Assembly (NCBI RefSeq): GCF_042100115.1
Contig: NC_091273.1
Location: 4,278,001 to 4,342,000, forward strand
Length of the DNA: 64,000 nt
Reading direction: 5' to 3'
DNA from: Alternaria dauci
Taxonomy: Eukaryota > Ascomycota > Dothideomycetes > Pleosporales > Pleosporaceae
A program made the translations under genes and the position numbers. Positions within the stretch are counted from its first letter, which is position 1, and each line of letters starts with the position of its first letter. This document shows, one piece after another, positions 55,072 through 64,000 of the stretch. Under the pieces are notes generated by a model, which did not search any database, had not been told where the DNA came from, and saw only the letters and a program-made list of their open reading frames with translations.

Positions 55072-56740
55072 ATGAGCCAGCGCGACAACTCCTCCCCGCC
55101 GGCCTCGTCGGCCTCTGCTGCGGCCTCCGCCCGAGCCCCATCGCGCAGGAACAGCCTGGCGACAGCCTCCGACGGTACGCCTCTGCTTTCTTTACATGTC
55201 CATCAAGCCATCGTCTCCTACATGCTGCCCTTTCTTTTCCCCTCTCCCAGCCTCCGCGCCAGCCAGCCTCGCTCCACTTTCCCCCGTCGGACGCCCCCTG
55301 GCTGAACGTTATTGCCTGCGTGATTGTTGTTCCTGCTGTCAGCAATTGCCGCTCGTGTCTGCATCACCCCCCTGTGTTGACGTCTCTGGACCCCTTGCGT
55401 CTCCGCCTGTTCCATCACTTTAACATCTTGAAGCGAATACTAAACCTGTTCCTGAAGACTCGGCCGATTCCGTTGATGCCATGTTTACTGGATACAACAA
55501 CAAGAAGCGAGTCACCGAGCGCTACAAGATTGTAGGCTTCATCAGCAGCGGTACCTATGGGCGAGTCTACAAAGTCGAAGGCAAGAATGGCCGCACTGGC
55601 GAGTTTGCCATCAAAAAGTAGGTCGGAGCGAGTCTTGCCGCACCACATGCTAACATGCCCAGATTCAAGCCGGACAAGGAAGGCGAACTTCAATACTCGG
55701 GCATCTCGCAATCCGCCATCCGAGAGATGGCACTATGCACGGAGCTCGCACACCCCAATGTCGTGCACACCGTAGAGATCATCCTGGAGGACAAGTGTAT
55801 CTACATAGTCTTTGAGTATGCCGAGCACGACTTGCTACAGATCATCCACCACCATAACCAGCCCCAGCGGCAGGCCATACCGGCGCCAACCATCAAGTCT
55901 ATTCTCTACCAGCTCCTGCAGGGGCTGGTCTATCTGCACCGCAACTGGGTCATGCACCGAGATCTCAAGCCTGCCAACATCATGGTCACCAGCGCCGGCA
56001 AAGTCAAGATAGGCGACTTGGGCCTTGCTCGCCTGTTCTACAAGCCACTGCAATCTCTCTTCTCGGGCGATAAGGTCGTCGTGACGATATGGTACCGCGC
56101 ACCTGAGCTTCTTCTTGGTAGTCGCCACTACACTCCTGCAGTGGATCTTTGGGCTGTGGGATGCATCTTCGCCGAATTGCTGTCACTACGACCCATCTTT
56201 AAAGGAGAGGAGGCAAAGATGGACAGCAAGAAAACAGTCCCATTCCAGCGCAATCAGATGCAGAAGATAGTCGAGATCATGGGTATGCCAAGCAAGGACC
56301 GGTGGCCGCTACTGACGGCTATGCCCGAATACCCTCAGCTATCGTCTCTTGCCTCAGGAAACGCTGCACGATTCTCCCGTCCCCAGGGTGGCGATGGTTT
56401 GGAGCGATGGTATCACCAGACGCTCAACAATAACCAGTATCCAATCGGCTCCGGGCCGGACACACCTGGACCTGAAGGACTCTCTTTGCTCAAACAGCTC
56501 CTCGAGTACGACCCTCAGAAACGACTCACAGCAGAGAAAGCGTTGTTACATCCATACTTCACCGTTCACGGCAAGCCAGCCGACAGCTGTTTCGAGGATT
56601 CCAAGATCAAGTACCCCGTCAGAAGGGTCAGCCAGGAGGACAACGATATGCGCACAGGAAGCTTACCAGGCACTAAGAGGAGCGGACTTCCAGACGACTC
56701 GATCATTGGACGTCCTGCGAAACGCCTCAAGGAAGGATGA
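55072..56740 (+). CDS. ssn3: Mediator cyclin-dependent kinase Ssn3 (Cdk8)
   Basis: Three exons (55072-55174, 55458-55617, 55663-56740) give 446 residues. A Ser/Ala-rich N-terminus leads into a CDK fold: VGFISSGTYGRVYKV, FAIKKFK, VMHRDLKPANIMV, KIGDLGLARLFYKPL, VVTIWYRAPELLLG, and the Cdk8-specific GEEAKMDSKKTVPFQ insert. The SQSAIREMAL helix takes the place of the PSTAIRE helix. Ssn3/Srb10 pairs with cyclin C in the Mediator kinase module and regulates transcription; it is nuclear. Intron 1 (283 nt) is the longest in the window; an ATG in exon 2 (55479) could give a shorter protein. Joining at 55174/55458 keeps frame and yields ATASDDSADSVDAMF, so both starts are possible. Confidence 0.94.
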
Positions 56741-58304
56741 AGAGACTCGACGCAGTGATTTTGTGCTGCTCGGTAATTTGTGCAGGCGATGCCATGCAAC
56801 TTCCCGTCTGTACGTACTGCCACAGTCGTTGCGGCAAATCTATCCCTGGTTATCGGCATGGTGCTACGTGGCTGGACCGATGAGTAGTGGTCTTGGCAGT
56901 GGAAACGGCCTTGTGCGAGTCCTCATCTCACACAAACGTCTTTGGACCTTCTCGACCCTAGTCCCGACGTGACACGGACACGACGGCAATCTGACAATGT
57001 ACTGGCTTTAGTCGACCGAATGAGGGGTGGTCATTCCCGAGGACAACCCAGGGGCAACGTGTTCGGCTGGGAGGTGCGAGCCGTCCTCTTGCATCAGTCT
57101 AGCTAGGACCAGATTGCGCCAGCCCCTGGGACTGGAGTGTGAAGCAAGTGTCAACCCTCGTCTACCTTACGATTCTGCCTCTTTCAGTGTATTGCCAGCA
57201 GAACAGTAAGAACAGAGAAGTGTGCGGCAGCGGCTCTACGCTTGGATTGAGCTACAACGGTAGCGATGGAATCCCACAGTTCCAAGACAGCCTCACCCGC
57301 TGTAATCTATACACAACGAGGGAAAGACAGTCTGTCAAAGGCAGCCACCAGATACAAGTGTGACGTTTCTCGGCCCTAAATTAACCTTGGTAACGCCTGG
57401 ATCAAGCTGGATGCCTGAAATAACGCTGTGGTCACGTTCGAGTCCTAGTGGTCAAGCAATGGATATTTCCTTAGACATGGAAACTACTAAAAATCTGTCT
57501 CTCTGGTCCTTTCTCCTCCAAGAATTGAATTGTGCAATCAAGAGAGCATGCGGACTTCCGCTGCGCATGGGCACTTGGCCCCGCTGCAGTCACTCGTCGC
57601 GAACGCCACTTTGCGTGCTTGTGCCTCCTTGAATCTTCACATGTCTATTTGGTGCGTTGCTCTAACGATGTATGGCATTACAGCTAGCGTAGCAGGCTCC
57701 ACGAGGTGACGGCAGAGGGGCAATGGTGTGTGAACAGTGCGCACGCATCAGGTTCGTGGCCAGCGTTGGGTGATACCTTTGAGTAAGTTCGCTAAAGGGT
57801 AGTGGCAAGAACAGTGAAGAGACTGATCTGGAGTAGCAGACCTGTGTCGCCACTAGGCGTCTACGAAGCGCAACGGACCTGTCCTACCTGCATTACCTGC
57901 CGCCTACCCCGACTGGCAGCACGCGAACGATCACTGCGGTAGGTCTGCTGCCTCTGCTCATCATTCAATTTGACGTTATGCAGTGCCGGGCTGCTCTTTC
58001 TCGATTCAGTTACCTGGGTGATTGGTCCGCCTTCCGTAACCGTTTGTTTGCGGGGGCTAGAACGTGAAGGGAGGTGCGGACCATCAACACCACGCCATCA
58101 CTACCTCAAGCCAGGTCCTTGACCATATAAGCCTGGCCGACCTCGTTCTTGTCCCGCTTCGTCACTCGCTCAACCACTTTCGCTCCTTGGATTGCCTCTC
58201 ATTAATTTGCTCCGAACCTGCGCATAACACCACGAATCGACTGCACCTCGCCCTTGGCCCTACACCCTACAAACCGACAACTACCATATCTGCAGAACCT
58301 AAAC
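56741..58304. other. long intergenic region, no gene recognised
   Basis: About 1.6 kb between SSN3 and the PR-1-like gene. Several short frames but no domain or convincing splice pattern. The last 250 bases are pyrimidine-rich, probably the leader of the secreted protein gene. Confidence 0.45.
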
Positions 58305-59032
58305 ATGAAGATCTTTGCCTCCCTCCTTGCTCTCGCAGCAGCCACAGCTGTCGCCGCTCCCACCCACGACATCAAGCGCCGCGATCTCGTTGCCGACGAT
58401 GCTCCTCACCAGGACGATCCCAACTTCATTAGCGCTGTCATGCGGGCTCACTGGTACTGGCGCAGACTGCATTGTGCACAGGACCTTGTTTGGGATACCA
58501 AGCTTGCTGATGCCGCGCGTGCTGATATCTCAGAGTGCACAAAGGACCCTGAACATGTAAGTAGCAGGCATTCCGACGACAGAGCATGGCTGATATTCGT
58601 AGAAACGCCCCGGCAGCAACCTCTCTTCCGTAAACCCACCACCTGAAGGCCATGAAGCCTGGGTCGAGTTCGCCCGCACTGCCACCCACGGCTGGCACGA
58701 GGAGGAGACCAAGTACCCCTACGACAACCCGCATTTTGATCCTGCATGGGGCCACTTCAGTCAGATGGTCTGGCGTAACAGCACGCGTCTTGGTTGCGCC
58801 CTTGGCCACTGCCCCAGCGACGTCAACTGGCCGGGTCGCTTCTACTGCTGTGAGTTTAGACCGCAGGACCGTATGTATACCAGTGCTGACAACTACAGAC
58901 TACTCGTTCTTTGGCAATAATATTGCGGCTGGGCAGTTTGAGGCTCAGGTTTGGGCGCCCGTGTGCAGCGACCCCGACGCTGCCGAGGTTACGAAGCGCG
59001 AAGACGTCAACTTCAACTGGGCTCGCGTTTGA
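58305..59032 (+). CDS. secreted PR-1/CAP (SCP) domain protein
   Basis: Three exons (58305-58556, 58603-58849, 58899-59032) give 210 residues. A clear signal peptide (MKIFASLLALAAATAVAA, cleavage near 18) is followed by a KRR site that could be cut by a Kex2-type protease. The CAP domain has FISAVMRAHWYWRRLHCA, LVWDTKLADAARAD, and the CAP2-like WGHFSQMVWRNSTRLGCALGHC, with four or more cysteines. Fungal members (Pry type) bind sterols or fatty acids and are exported. Introns are 46 and 49 nt with GTAAGT and GTGAGT donors; both junctions restore the CAP sequence. Role could be lipid export or host interaction. Confidence 0.88.
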
Positions 59033-59577
59033 GACGCGCACGCTTGGTTGTCACACGAGACTGGGCGTACCGCCTGCGTAACGGGGCTTGCCACAGCCTA
59101 CCTTTTCTCTCATGACGATGTTTGGCGCTATAGCCTATTCACGAATCTCTGTTCACACATAGCTTGTCTACTTGGAGATCTGCAGCCGCTTGTCTGGCAT
59201 GACTTAGTATATCACTGGTTTTGGCAACACTGATGATGGCGAGACTTTGATGACCATTGTGAGCGGTCGACTATGCTACCGCGTGTTGGGATGCGTCGGG
59301 TAGTGGATCCGGCGTAGCTTCATGGTCATGGTTAGAGGAGATGTCATGCTTTAGGATTGAATGAATTCTTCATGATTGTTGCTCCCAGTATCCGAGCGTT
59401 GTTCTGTGAGCCATGACGAGGAGCATGTCAAACCTGGCGAGAAGACTCTCCAGAGTTCTACTGGACTGTACAAGGACAAACAGCAATCAGTCCGTTCAAC
59501 GCAGCAAGTAGGAAACGATTTCAGACAGATGAAAAGTTTCTGTACTCTCAACTTGTGCAATTCAACCAAAAGCCGCA
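59033..59577. other. intergenic, no gene recognised
   Basis: 3' region of the SCP gene and promoter of a small hypothetical gene. No repeats or motifs seen. Confidence 0.45.
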
Positions 59578-60051
59578 ATGTCTTCGAGTTCTCGAAACCT
59601 TCCATGGAGCACGATGATGACCACAGGGGTGTTTCTAGGTGGTCTCGCCAGTGTCCTCTACAACAGTGCCGCTAGCCCAGACTACAGACAGCTCGTTGAG
59701 TCGATCAAAGCACGCGGCGTCGTCCTCTACCCTAACTTGACAAGCACCATAGTTCATACTTCGCGTGTTCAGCTCTACTCTCAGCGTGAAGCTAGTGAAG
59801 ATGACGTTTGGACCGCAACGCTGAGCACAAAAGCCACCAATATAGTTCTAGCGGAGGTAGCTGGGCAGAGAAGCAGGGAGCAGGCGCTGAAAGCACTAGA
59901 CGAACTGCTGAAGAAGACGTGGGAGGAGAATATAGAAAAGGCGAGACTCCGGGGTGGTCACGAGCGTGGGGAGGAATTTGAGGAGAGGAACGGAATTGCG
60001 GAAGGGGATATGGAGGACGAAGAGGGGTTGTGCTGTGGGGACTGGAGGTAA
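59578..60051 (+). CDS. hypothetical protein
   Basis: Single frame of 157 residues. A short hydrophobic stretch (MMTTGVFLGGLASVLY, about 13-28) may be a membrane anchor or a weak signal. The middle has YRQLVESIKARGVVLYPN and is followed by a charged helical region (REQALKALDELLKKTWEEN, about 99-117) and a Glu/Gly-rich tail ending CCGDWR. No family recognised. Frame length, codon use and the A-rich start context (AAGCCGCAATG) give modest support. Confidence 0.5.
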   Translation: MSSSSRNLPWSTMMTTGVFLGGLASVLYNSAASPDYRQLVESIKARGVVLYPNLTSTIVHTSRVQLYSQREASEDDVWTATLSTKATNIVLAEVAGQRSREQALKALDELLKKTWEENIEKARLRGGHERGEEFEERNGIAEGDMEDEEGLCCGDWR

Positions 60052-61115
60052 AAGGGGTATTAGAGATGCTATCTGCAGGACACATCTCATGACCTCAGGA
60101 GATGGCAGCACACATCAGAAGGCGAGATAAGAGCCTTTGCAAAACCAATGCACAAGCGTCGTATAAACCCTGATAAGTAAACTGGATACGCTAGCCATGA
60201 AATAGGGCCGAGTGGAGTGGAGTGCTTTGGGGGGTTGGAATCACTAAACATGGCAGAAGAAGAAGCAAACAATAGAGAGAGACTTTCCTGGACACGCGTC
60301 GACAGGCAGCTACACAAGCCAGGTTTTTTGGTGTTGAGGATCAGTTCAGCCTCATGCACTGCAAGGGGTTCGTGGCGATCGGAACACGCGGCCGGGCAAA
60401 TCCGCGGATCGCGAAGGAGTAATCGGGCCTACACGACATGGGAAAACCCCCCATGATTCCCATCTTACATACGGCCATCAACAAGACCCTTAATTACCCA
60501 CTCTTGTTCATCTCACTTTTTCGTCCCCATGCCCCATCCCAGAATTCCATGTGCAAGAAAACACGGACAGGCTCGCAGCCACGATTCGGTCATGCGTAGG
60601 CGATCCCTGCCTAACGGCCATGCGCCAGTGGACGTATTGCATCATCGAACGCCACCATGGCCTCGGTCGCGCCTCTAAGCAGCGAAGAGCCGCGACGCGC
60701 GAACGGGCGACGGGCCAGCCATCTCAGGGCCCCCCACCAATAAAGCGTGCTTTTTGTCTGCCCTACGAGCAGGAGATATTGCCCCCGTCCATAGCGTGAG
60801 AGCGTCAGAGGGGCGCGGATCCTTCTCCGCGTGGGTTTAACACGAGCGGCAGGCACGAGGCGAGTCTAGCCCTTCTCTGATCCTCCCTAGCCACTGGTAC
60901 TCGCACTGGCACTGGCACTGGCACTGGTTGCGCCTTCCTCGTGGGTCTTGCGCGTGCAAATAGACTGTTTACCGGGTTTTAAGGTTGCGCCTTCCTCGTC
61001 CTGTTCCCGCCGCGTTTGATGGACTGGCTGTTAAACGATCGACGAATACTACCACAGACCGACGACTCCATTGCCACACCACAATATTACTAGACTTCAC
61101 TATTTGTCGCTCACG
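60052..61115. other. intergenic with a short microsatellite
   Basis: About 1 kb. A tandem array of ACTGGC (about four to five units, 60893-60926) lies upstream of the heme-oxygenase-like gene. The 17-base string GGTTGCGCCTTCCTCGT occurs twice (from about 60926 and 60983). Otherwise no coding signal. Confidence 0.5.
60893..60926. repeat. hexanucleotide microsatellite (ACTGGC)n
   Basis: CTGGTACTCGCACTGGCACTGG and onward: about four perfect GCACTG units, with imperfect units at the 5' side. It sits about 190 bp upstream of a start codon, in promoter or leader sequence. Confidence 0.7.
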
Positions 61116-62321
61116 ATGCTGGAAAAGCAGCAACAGGCGCTGCGGGACGAGGGCAGAGACGCTGTGCCGAGGTTGCCAGTCTCCCTGTCGGGCGAGATCA
61201 ATGCCGCTACACGGTACGCTTCTCTTCCTAACCATGGCCCTGGGGTGAGAGGAGCATGATGCTAACACCCCATACCCAGATCTCTCCACACAAATCTCAA
61301 CCGCCTCATAATCTCGCGCCTTCCACTTGCCCTCCCGCCATACACTTCCGACCCCACATTCTACGCAACTGGCCTGCTACACTTTGCCCATATCTTCCTG
61401 ACTTTCGAGTCACTGTGGGCTGATCTGCTGCGCGACCATGCTCCAGCCTCGCATGCCGCCTCCCCGCACCCCGCAGTCGACTCTGGAACCGCCTCTCCAC
61501 CTTTCTCGCCCTTGCTCTCGTATCTTCTTGTAAACCCATACGACTCTCCTTCTCTCTTCACATCGACATTGGGAGCACCGACTGCGCCTTCTCCGCAACT
61601 TGCTGCTTTTCTGCAAGCGCTACGACCGCGGGGCTTGATACGGTCATCACGGCTAAAGAAAGATCTAGAGTATCTCCTAGGAGTCCACCCCACAGACCTC
61701 GAGGTCCTGCTAGCCAAATACCCTGGAGACAAGGTCGCCGACTTCTGCACACACATCCGCAAGAGCGTCAACGAGAAGCCCTGGACGCTAGTCAGCTATG
61801 CTTGGTGTTTCTACATGGCCATCTTCTCTGGAGGCCGCTGGATACGAAGCGTGCTTTACAAGGCGCCACCGGGCTTCTGGCCCGAACAAGATGGCAAGCC
61901 GACGACATTGGAAGAGCGCGGCCTGTCGTTTTGGCATTTCTTTGGTCCCCACGATGGAGAGGATATCAAGGCCGACTTCAAGTCGCAATTACTCGCTGCC
62001 GAGACTCTGTTCACGCCGGACGAGCGCGTCGACATTATTGAGGAGGCGAAAAATATCTTCCGCCTTTGCGCTACGCTGGTCGATGAGCTGGATGAATCGA
62101 TTGGCACGGATATGGCGCAGTTTGACGCAACACCCGCAATTCACCCCGAGCCCAAGGCTTCGACCGAGAAAACGACCCTCGTCGATACCAACGTCACAGG
62201 CGTCGAAAACGTGACCAAGTCCAGTGACCCGTTCAAGACATTTTTCAAAAAGCCAGAGGTCATGGGTACCCTTGTCGCTGTTGGCTGCCTAGCCGTGGTC
62301 ACGCTGCTCAAGTTCCAGTGA
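61116..62321 (+). CDS. tail-anchored heme oxygenase-like protein
   Basis: Two exons (61116-61213, 61280-62321) give 379 residues. The helical core resembles heme oxygenase: LSGEINAATRSLHTNLNRL with a candidate proximal His (about residue 35), FYATGLLHFAHIFLTFE, and LVSYAWCFYMAIFSGGRWIR, which matches the distal-helix GG motif. A C-terminal hydrophobic segment (MGTLVAVGCLAVVTLLKF) is a tail anchor, as in eukaryotic heme oxygenases, suggesting ER or organelle membrane. Insertions (about 80-115 and 290-350) are longer than in canonical enzymes. The reaction would be heme to biliverdin, iron and CO, but activity is not shown. The 66-nt intron restores the RSLHTN segment. Confidence 0.75.
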
Positions 62322-62988
62322 GACAACGACATGTTTTTGACATGACGACGGAGTCTCTTTTTCCTTCCGTCACACGCTTGGAGCTTTGCTCTATGATGAG
62401 CGCCAAATGTATGCACCTGACACGGCGCCGTCTCCAACGGACAGAAACGAGACGTCACGAATGCTTTCTATTTCTATTGTTCTTTTCATGACATGCGTCA
62501 TACGTCATTCCTCGGAGTTTGGTCATGTCCGGCGGGTCAGGATTAGCCCGTCATGCGGTGGAGTTTGTTTCCAACTTTGACTTTGTTCGGTGGTTCACTT
62601 GAGGTTGTCTCAAACAGTTAGTGCATGGTAGTAAGGCGTGCGATACCCCCCTGTAGCAATTCGTAGGATACATGTATGCTTTGGTTTTATTTTACTCTCG
62701 GCCTCGAGGTGCTTGCACATGATAATCACTTTACGCATAGAAGCTCGTGTTGTTAAAGAGAGAGATGCTTTGTTTTCAGTTTTTGTAAAGAGCTATGAGA
62801 AGTACATGGATGATGTTGCTTGTCGCTGGCTTTGCGCTTTTCCAAAGAGACGAAGGAAGATACCCTGGTAGCCCATACATGTTATTTTTCTCGTCGAGTC
62901 TTTTGTGATGTGCCAGGAAGGGAATTACAAAAGAAATAATCTTCTCTTCTAGCCCACATGGTTGTTTTGTACAATCGGCCTTTATCCA
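62322..62988. other. intergenic, convergent gene ends
   Basis: Between two convergent genes; presumed 3' UTRs. No other feature recognised. Confidence 0.45.
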
Positions 62989-63918
62989 TTACTTCTTGCA
63001 GCTTCCGTCGGAGTGTTTTCCCTTAGGGCATTCGCAATGTCCGTTCTTGCACTCCTTCCCGTCCTTGCACTTGTCGTCGCACGCAGAGCAATCCGTATTC
63101 GTCCCCAACTTCGTACATTTCTTGCCCTTGTCACAAAACACTGGCTTTTCAGCAGGACACTCACAATGTCCTTTCTTGCACTTTTGCACGTCCTGGCACT
63201 TGATTCCGCACCCCCCGCAGTTCTTTTCATCCTTGTTCAGATTCAGGTCTTTGCATTCTCCGTCGCAGAAGTAGGGTTTCTTGGCTGGGCACTTGCACTG
63301 TCCGTGCTCGCATATCCCGTTTTTACTGCACTCGTTTGCGCAACTGCCGCAGTTGTGCGGGTCCGTGTTGAAGTCTGGTTTCTTGCCACTCGGGCACTTG
63401 CAGCCTCCGCCTGTGCATTTTTCTCCCTTGGCGATATCGCACTTGTCTCCGCAGTCAGAGCAGTCTGTTTCTGTGCCGAGTTTTGTGCATTTCCCCTTGC
63501 ATTCTTTTGGCTTGTCGTGGGGGCATTGGCATTCCTTGTTCTGGCACTTTTTGTCTCCCTTGCATTTCTAGTGTCGCAGTGTGAGTATGTGGAGCAATTT
63601 GTTCTGTGGTACACATTTACCTCTATGCACTTGCCACCGCATGGCTCCTTTAGAACCGGTGCTTTGGCCGCAGGGCCGCATTCGTAGCAAGGTCCCTTTT
63701 GCTTGAGGGACTGCAAGATGCAGTCCACACCGAAGAGTGGAGTATGAGCTCCACACCAGCTTGAACAGATGGTGGTTCGTTTTGCTTGTTCTTCGGGGAA
63801 TGCAACAACAGAGCAAGCTATACGGGAAGATGGTCAGTAAGAATCGCTATATCAGGTTTCTGTTACATCTGGAGCACTGACCGAGAAGGAGGAGAGCGAA
63901 TACGCCGAGTTTAGGCAT
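62989..63918 (-). CDS. secreted cysteine-rich tandem-repeat protein
   Basis: Three exons (63918-63882, 63817-63621, 63567-62989) give 270 residues with about 43 cysteines. A signal peptide (MPKLGVFALLLLACSVVA, cleavage near 18) is interrupted by intron 1. Residues 19-78 have CSSWCG, PCYECG and PCGGKC. The rest consists of about four related modules of 40-50 residues with the pattern C-x2-C-x3-C, CxxGxCxCP and K(K/P)xFC, for example DCSDCGDKC, NCGSCANEC, NCGGCGIKC and DCSACDDKC, resembling Stig1-like domains. Introns are 64 and 53 nt. The protein is basic and Lys-rich. Probably exported; a cell-wall or host-interaction role is only a guess. Confidence 0.8.
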
Positions 63919-64000
63919 CTTGAATCGAGGGTTGGTGGGGATTGAGGTGTAGTATGCTGGCGCTTTTCTGCGTACTCAATCCAGAATGCGAGATTCCCTC
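63919..64000. other. promoter side of the cysteine-rich gene, window end
   Basis: Upstream sequence of the minus-strand gene, cut by the window edge. Nothing recognised. Confidence 0.4.

Noticed and set aside
62962..63687. 241-codon plus-strand hydrophobic frame, looks like a membrane protein
   Set aside because: Antisense of the cysteine-rich repeat gene; Leu/Val/Ala/Phe runs are complements of Lys/Cys/Glu codons.

Overview
The window looks like an ordinary gene-dense arm of a filamentous ascomycete chromosome, most likely a Pleosporales-type Dothideomycete. This is inferred from gene content (Ssn3, Atg22, Vps23, Rvs167, UstYa-like, fungal rhodopsin-fold protein, NodB deacetylase) and from the many short introns of about 46-90 nt with GTAAGT/GTATGT-type donors and CTAAC/CTGAC branch sites. 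No virus, phage, CRISPR array, rRNA or convincing tRNA was seen. I spliced most genes by hand; exon limits were checked for reading-frame continuity but not against transcripts.

Layout. 0-9 kb: a small secreted protein, a two-repeat DUF427 protein, a secreted chitin-deacetylase-like enzyme with three N-terminal modules, a small coiled-coil protein, and a Gfd2-like DEDD nuclease carrying an in-frame 24-bp minisatellite. 10-25 kb: a berberine-bridge-type flavoprotein, a 74-bp tandem duplication, a coiled-coil/zinc-finger protein, an Atg22-like transporter, a second coiled-coil/CCCH protein, a kinase-like protein and an F-box protein. 25-35 kb: tyrosyl-DNA phosphodiesterase with two UIM motifs, a Pyr4/PaxB-like membrane protein, then URM1 and ELP2 in a head-to-head pair, a four-TM protein and a cysteine-containing secreted protein. 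35-47 kb: a UstYa-family protein, a rhodopsin-fold membrane protein, Vps23, mitochondrial Nfs1, Rvs167, a DsbA-like protein with an unspliceable-looking intron, and a multi-TM protein. 48-64 kb: a large membrane protein with a lumenal/extracellular domain, Rib1, an MFS sugar transporter, Ssn3 (Cdk8), a PR-1/SCP secreted protein, a small hypothetical protein, a tail-anchored heme-oxygenase-like protein and a strongly cysteine-rich secreted repeat protein.

How genes may work together. The most notable arrangement is URM1 and ELP2, divergently transcribed from a 182-bp interval. Urm1 is the sulfur carrier for the 2-thio group, and Elp2 is an Elongator subunit needed for the 5-side-chain of the same wobble uridine (mcm5s2U34) in tRNA. 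NFS1, the desulfurase that feeds sulfur into the Urm1 relay, lies about 12 kb away. URM1 was too short and too intron-split to appear as a long ORF and was rebuilt from the minus strand. The other genes look like independent housekeeping, secretory or accessory loci; no complete secondary-metabolite or RiPP cluster is visible around the UstYa-like or PaxB-like genes.
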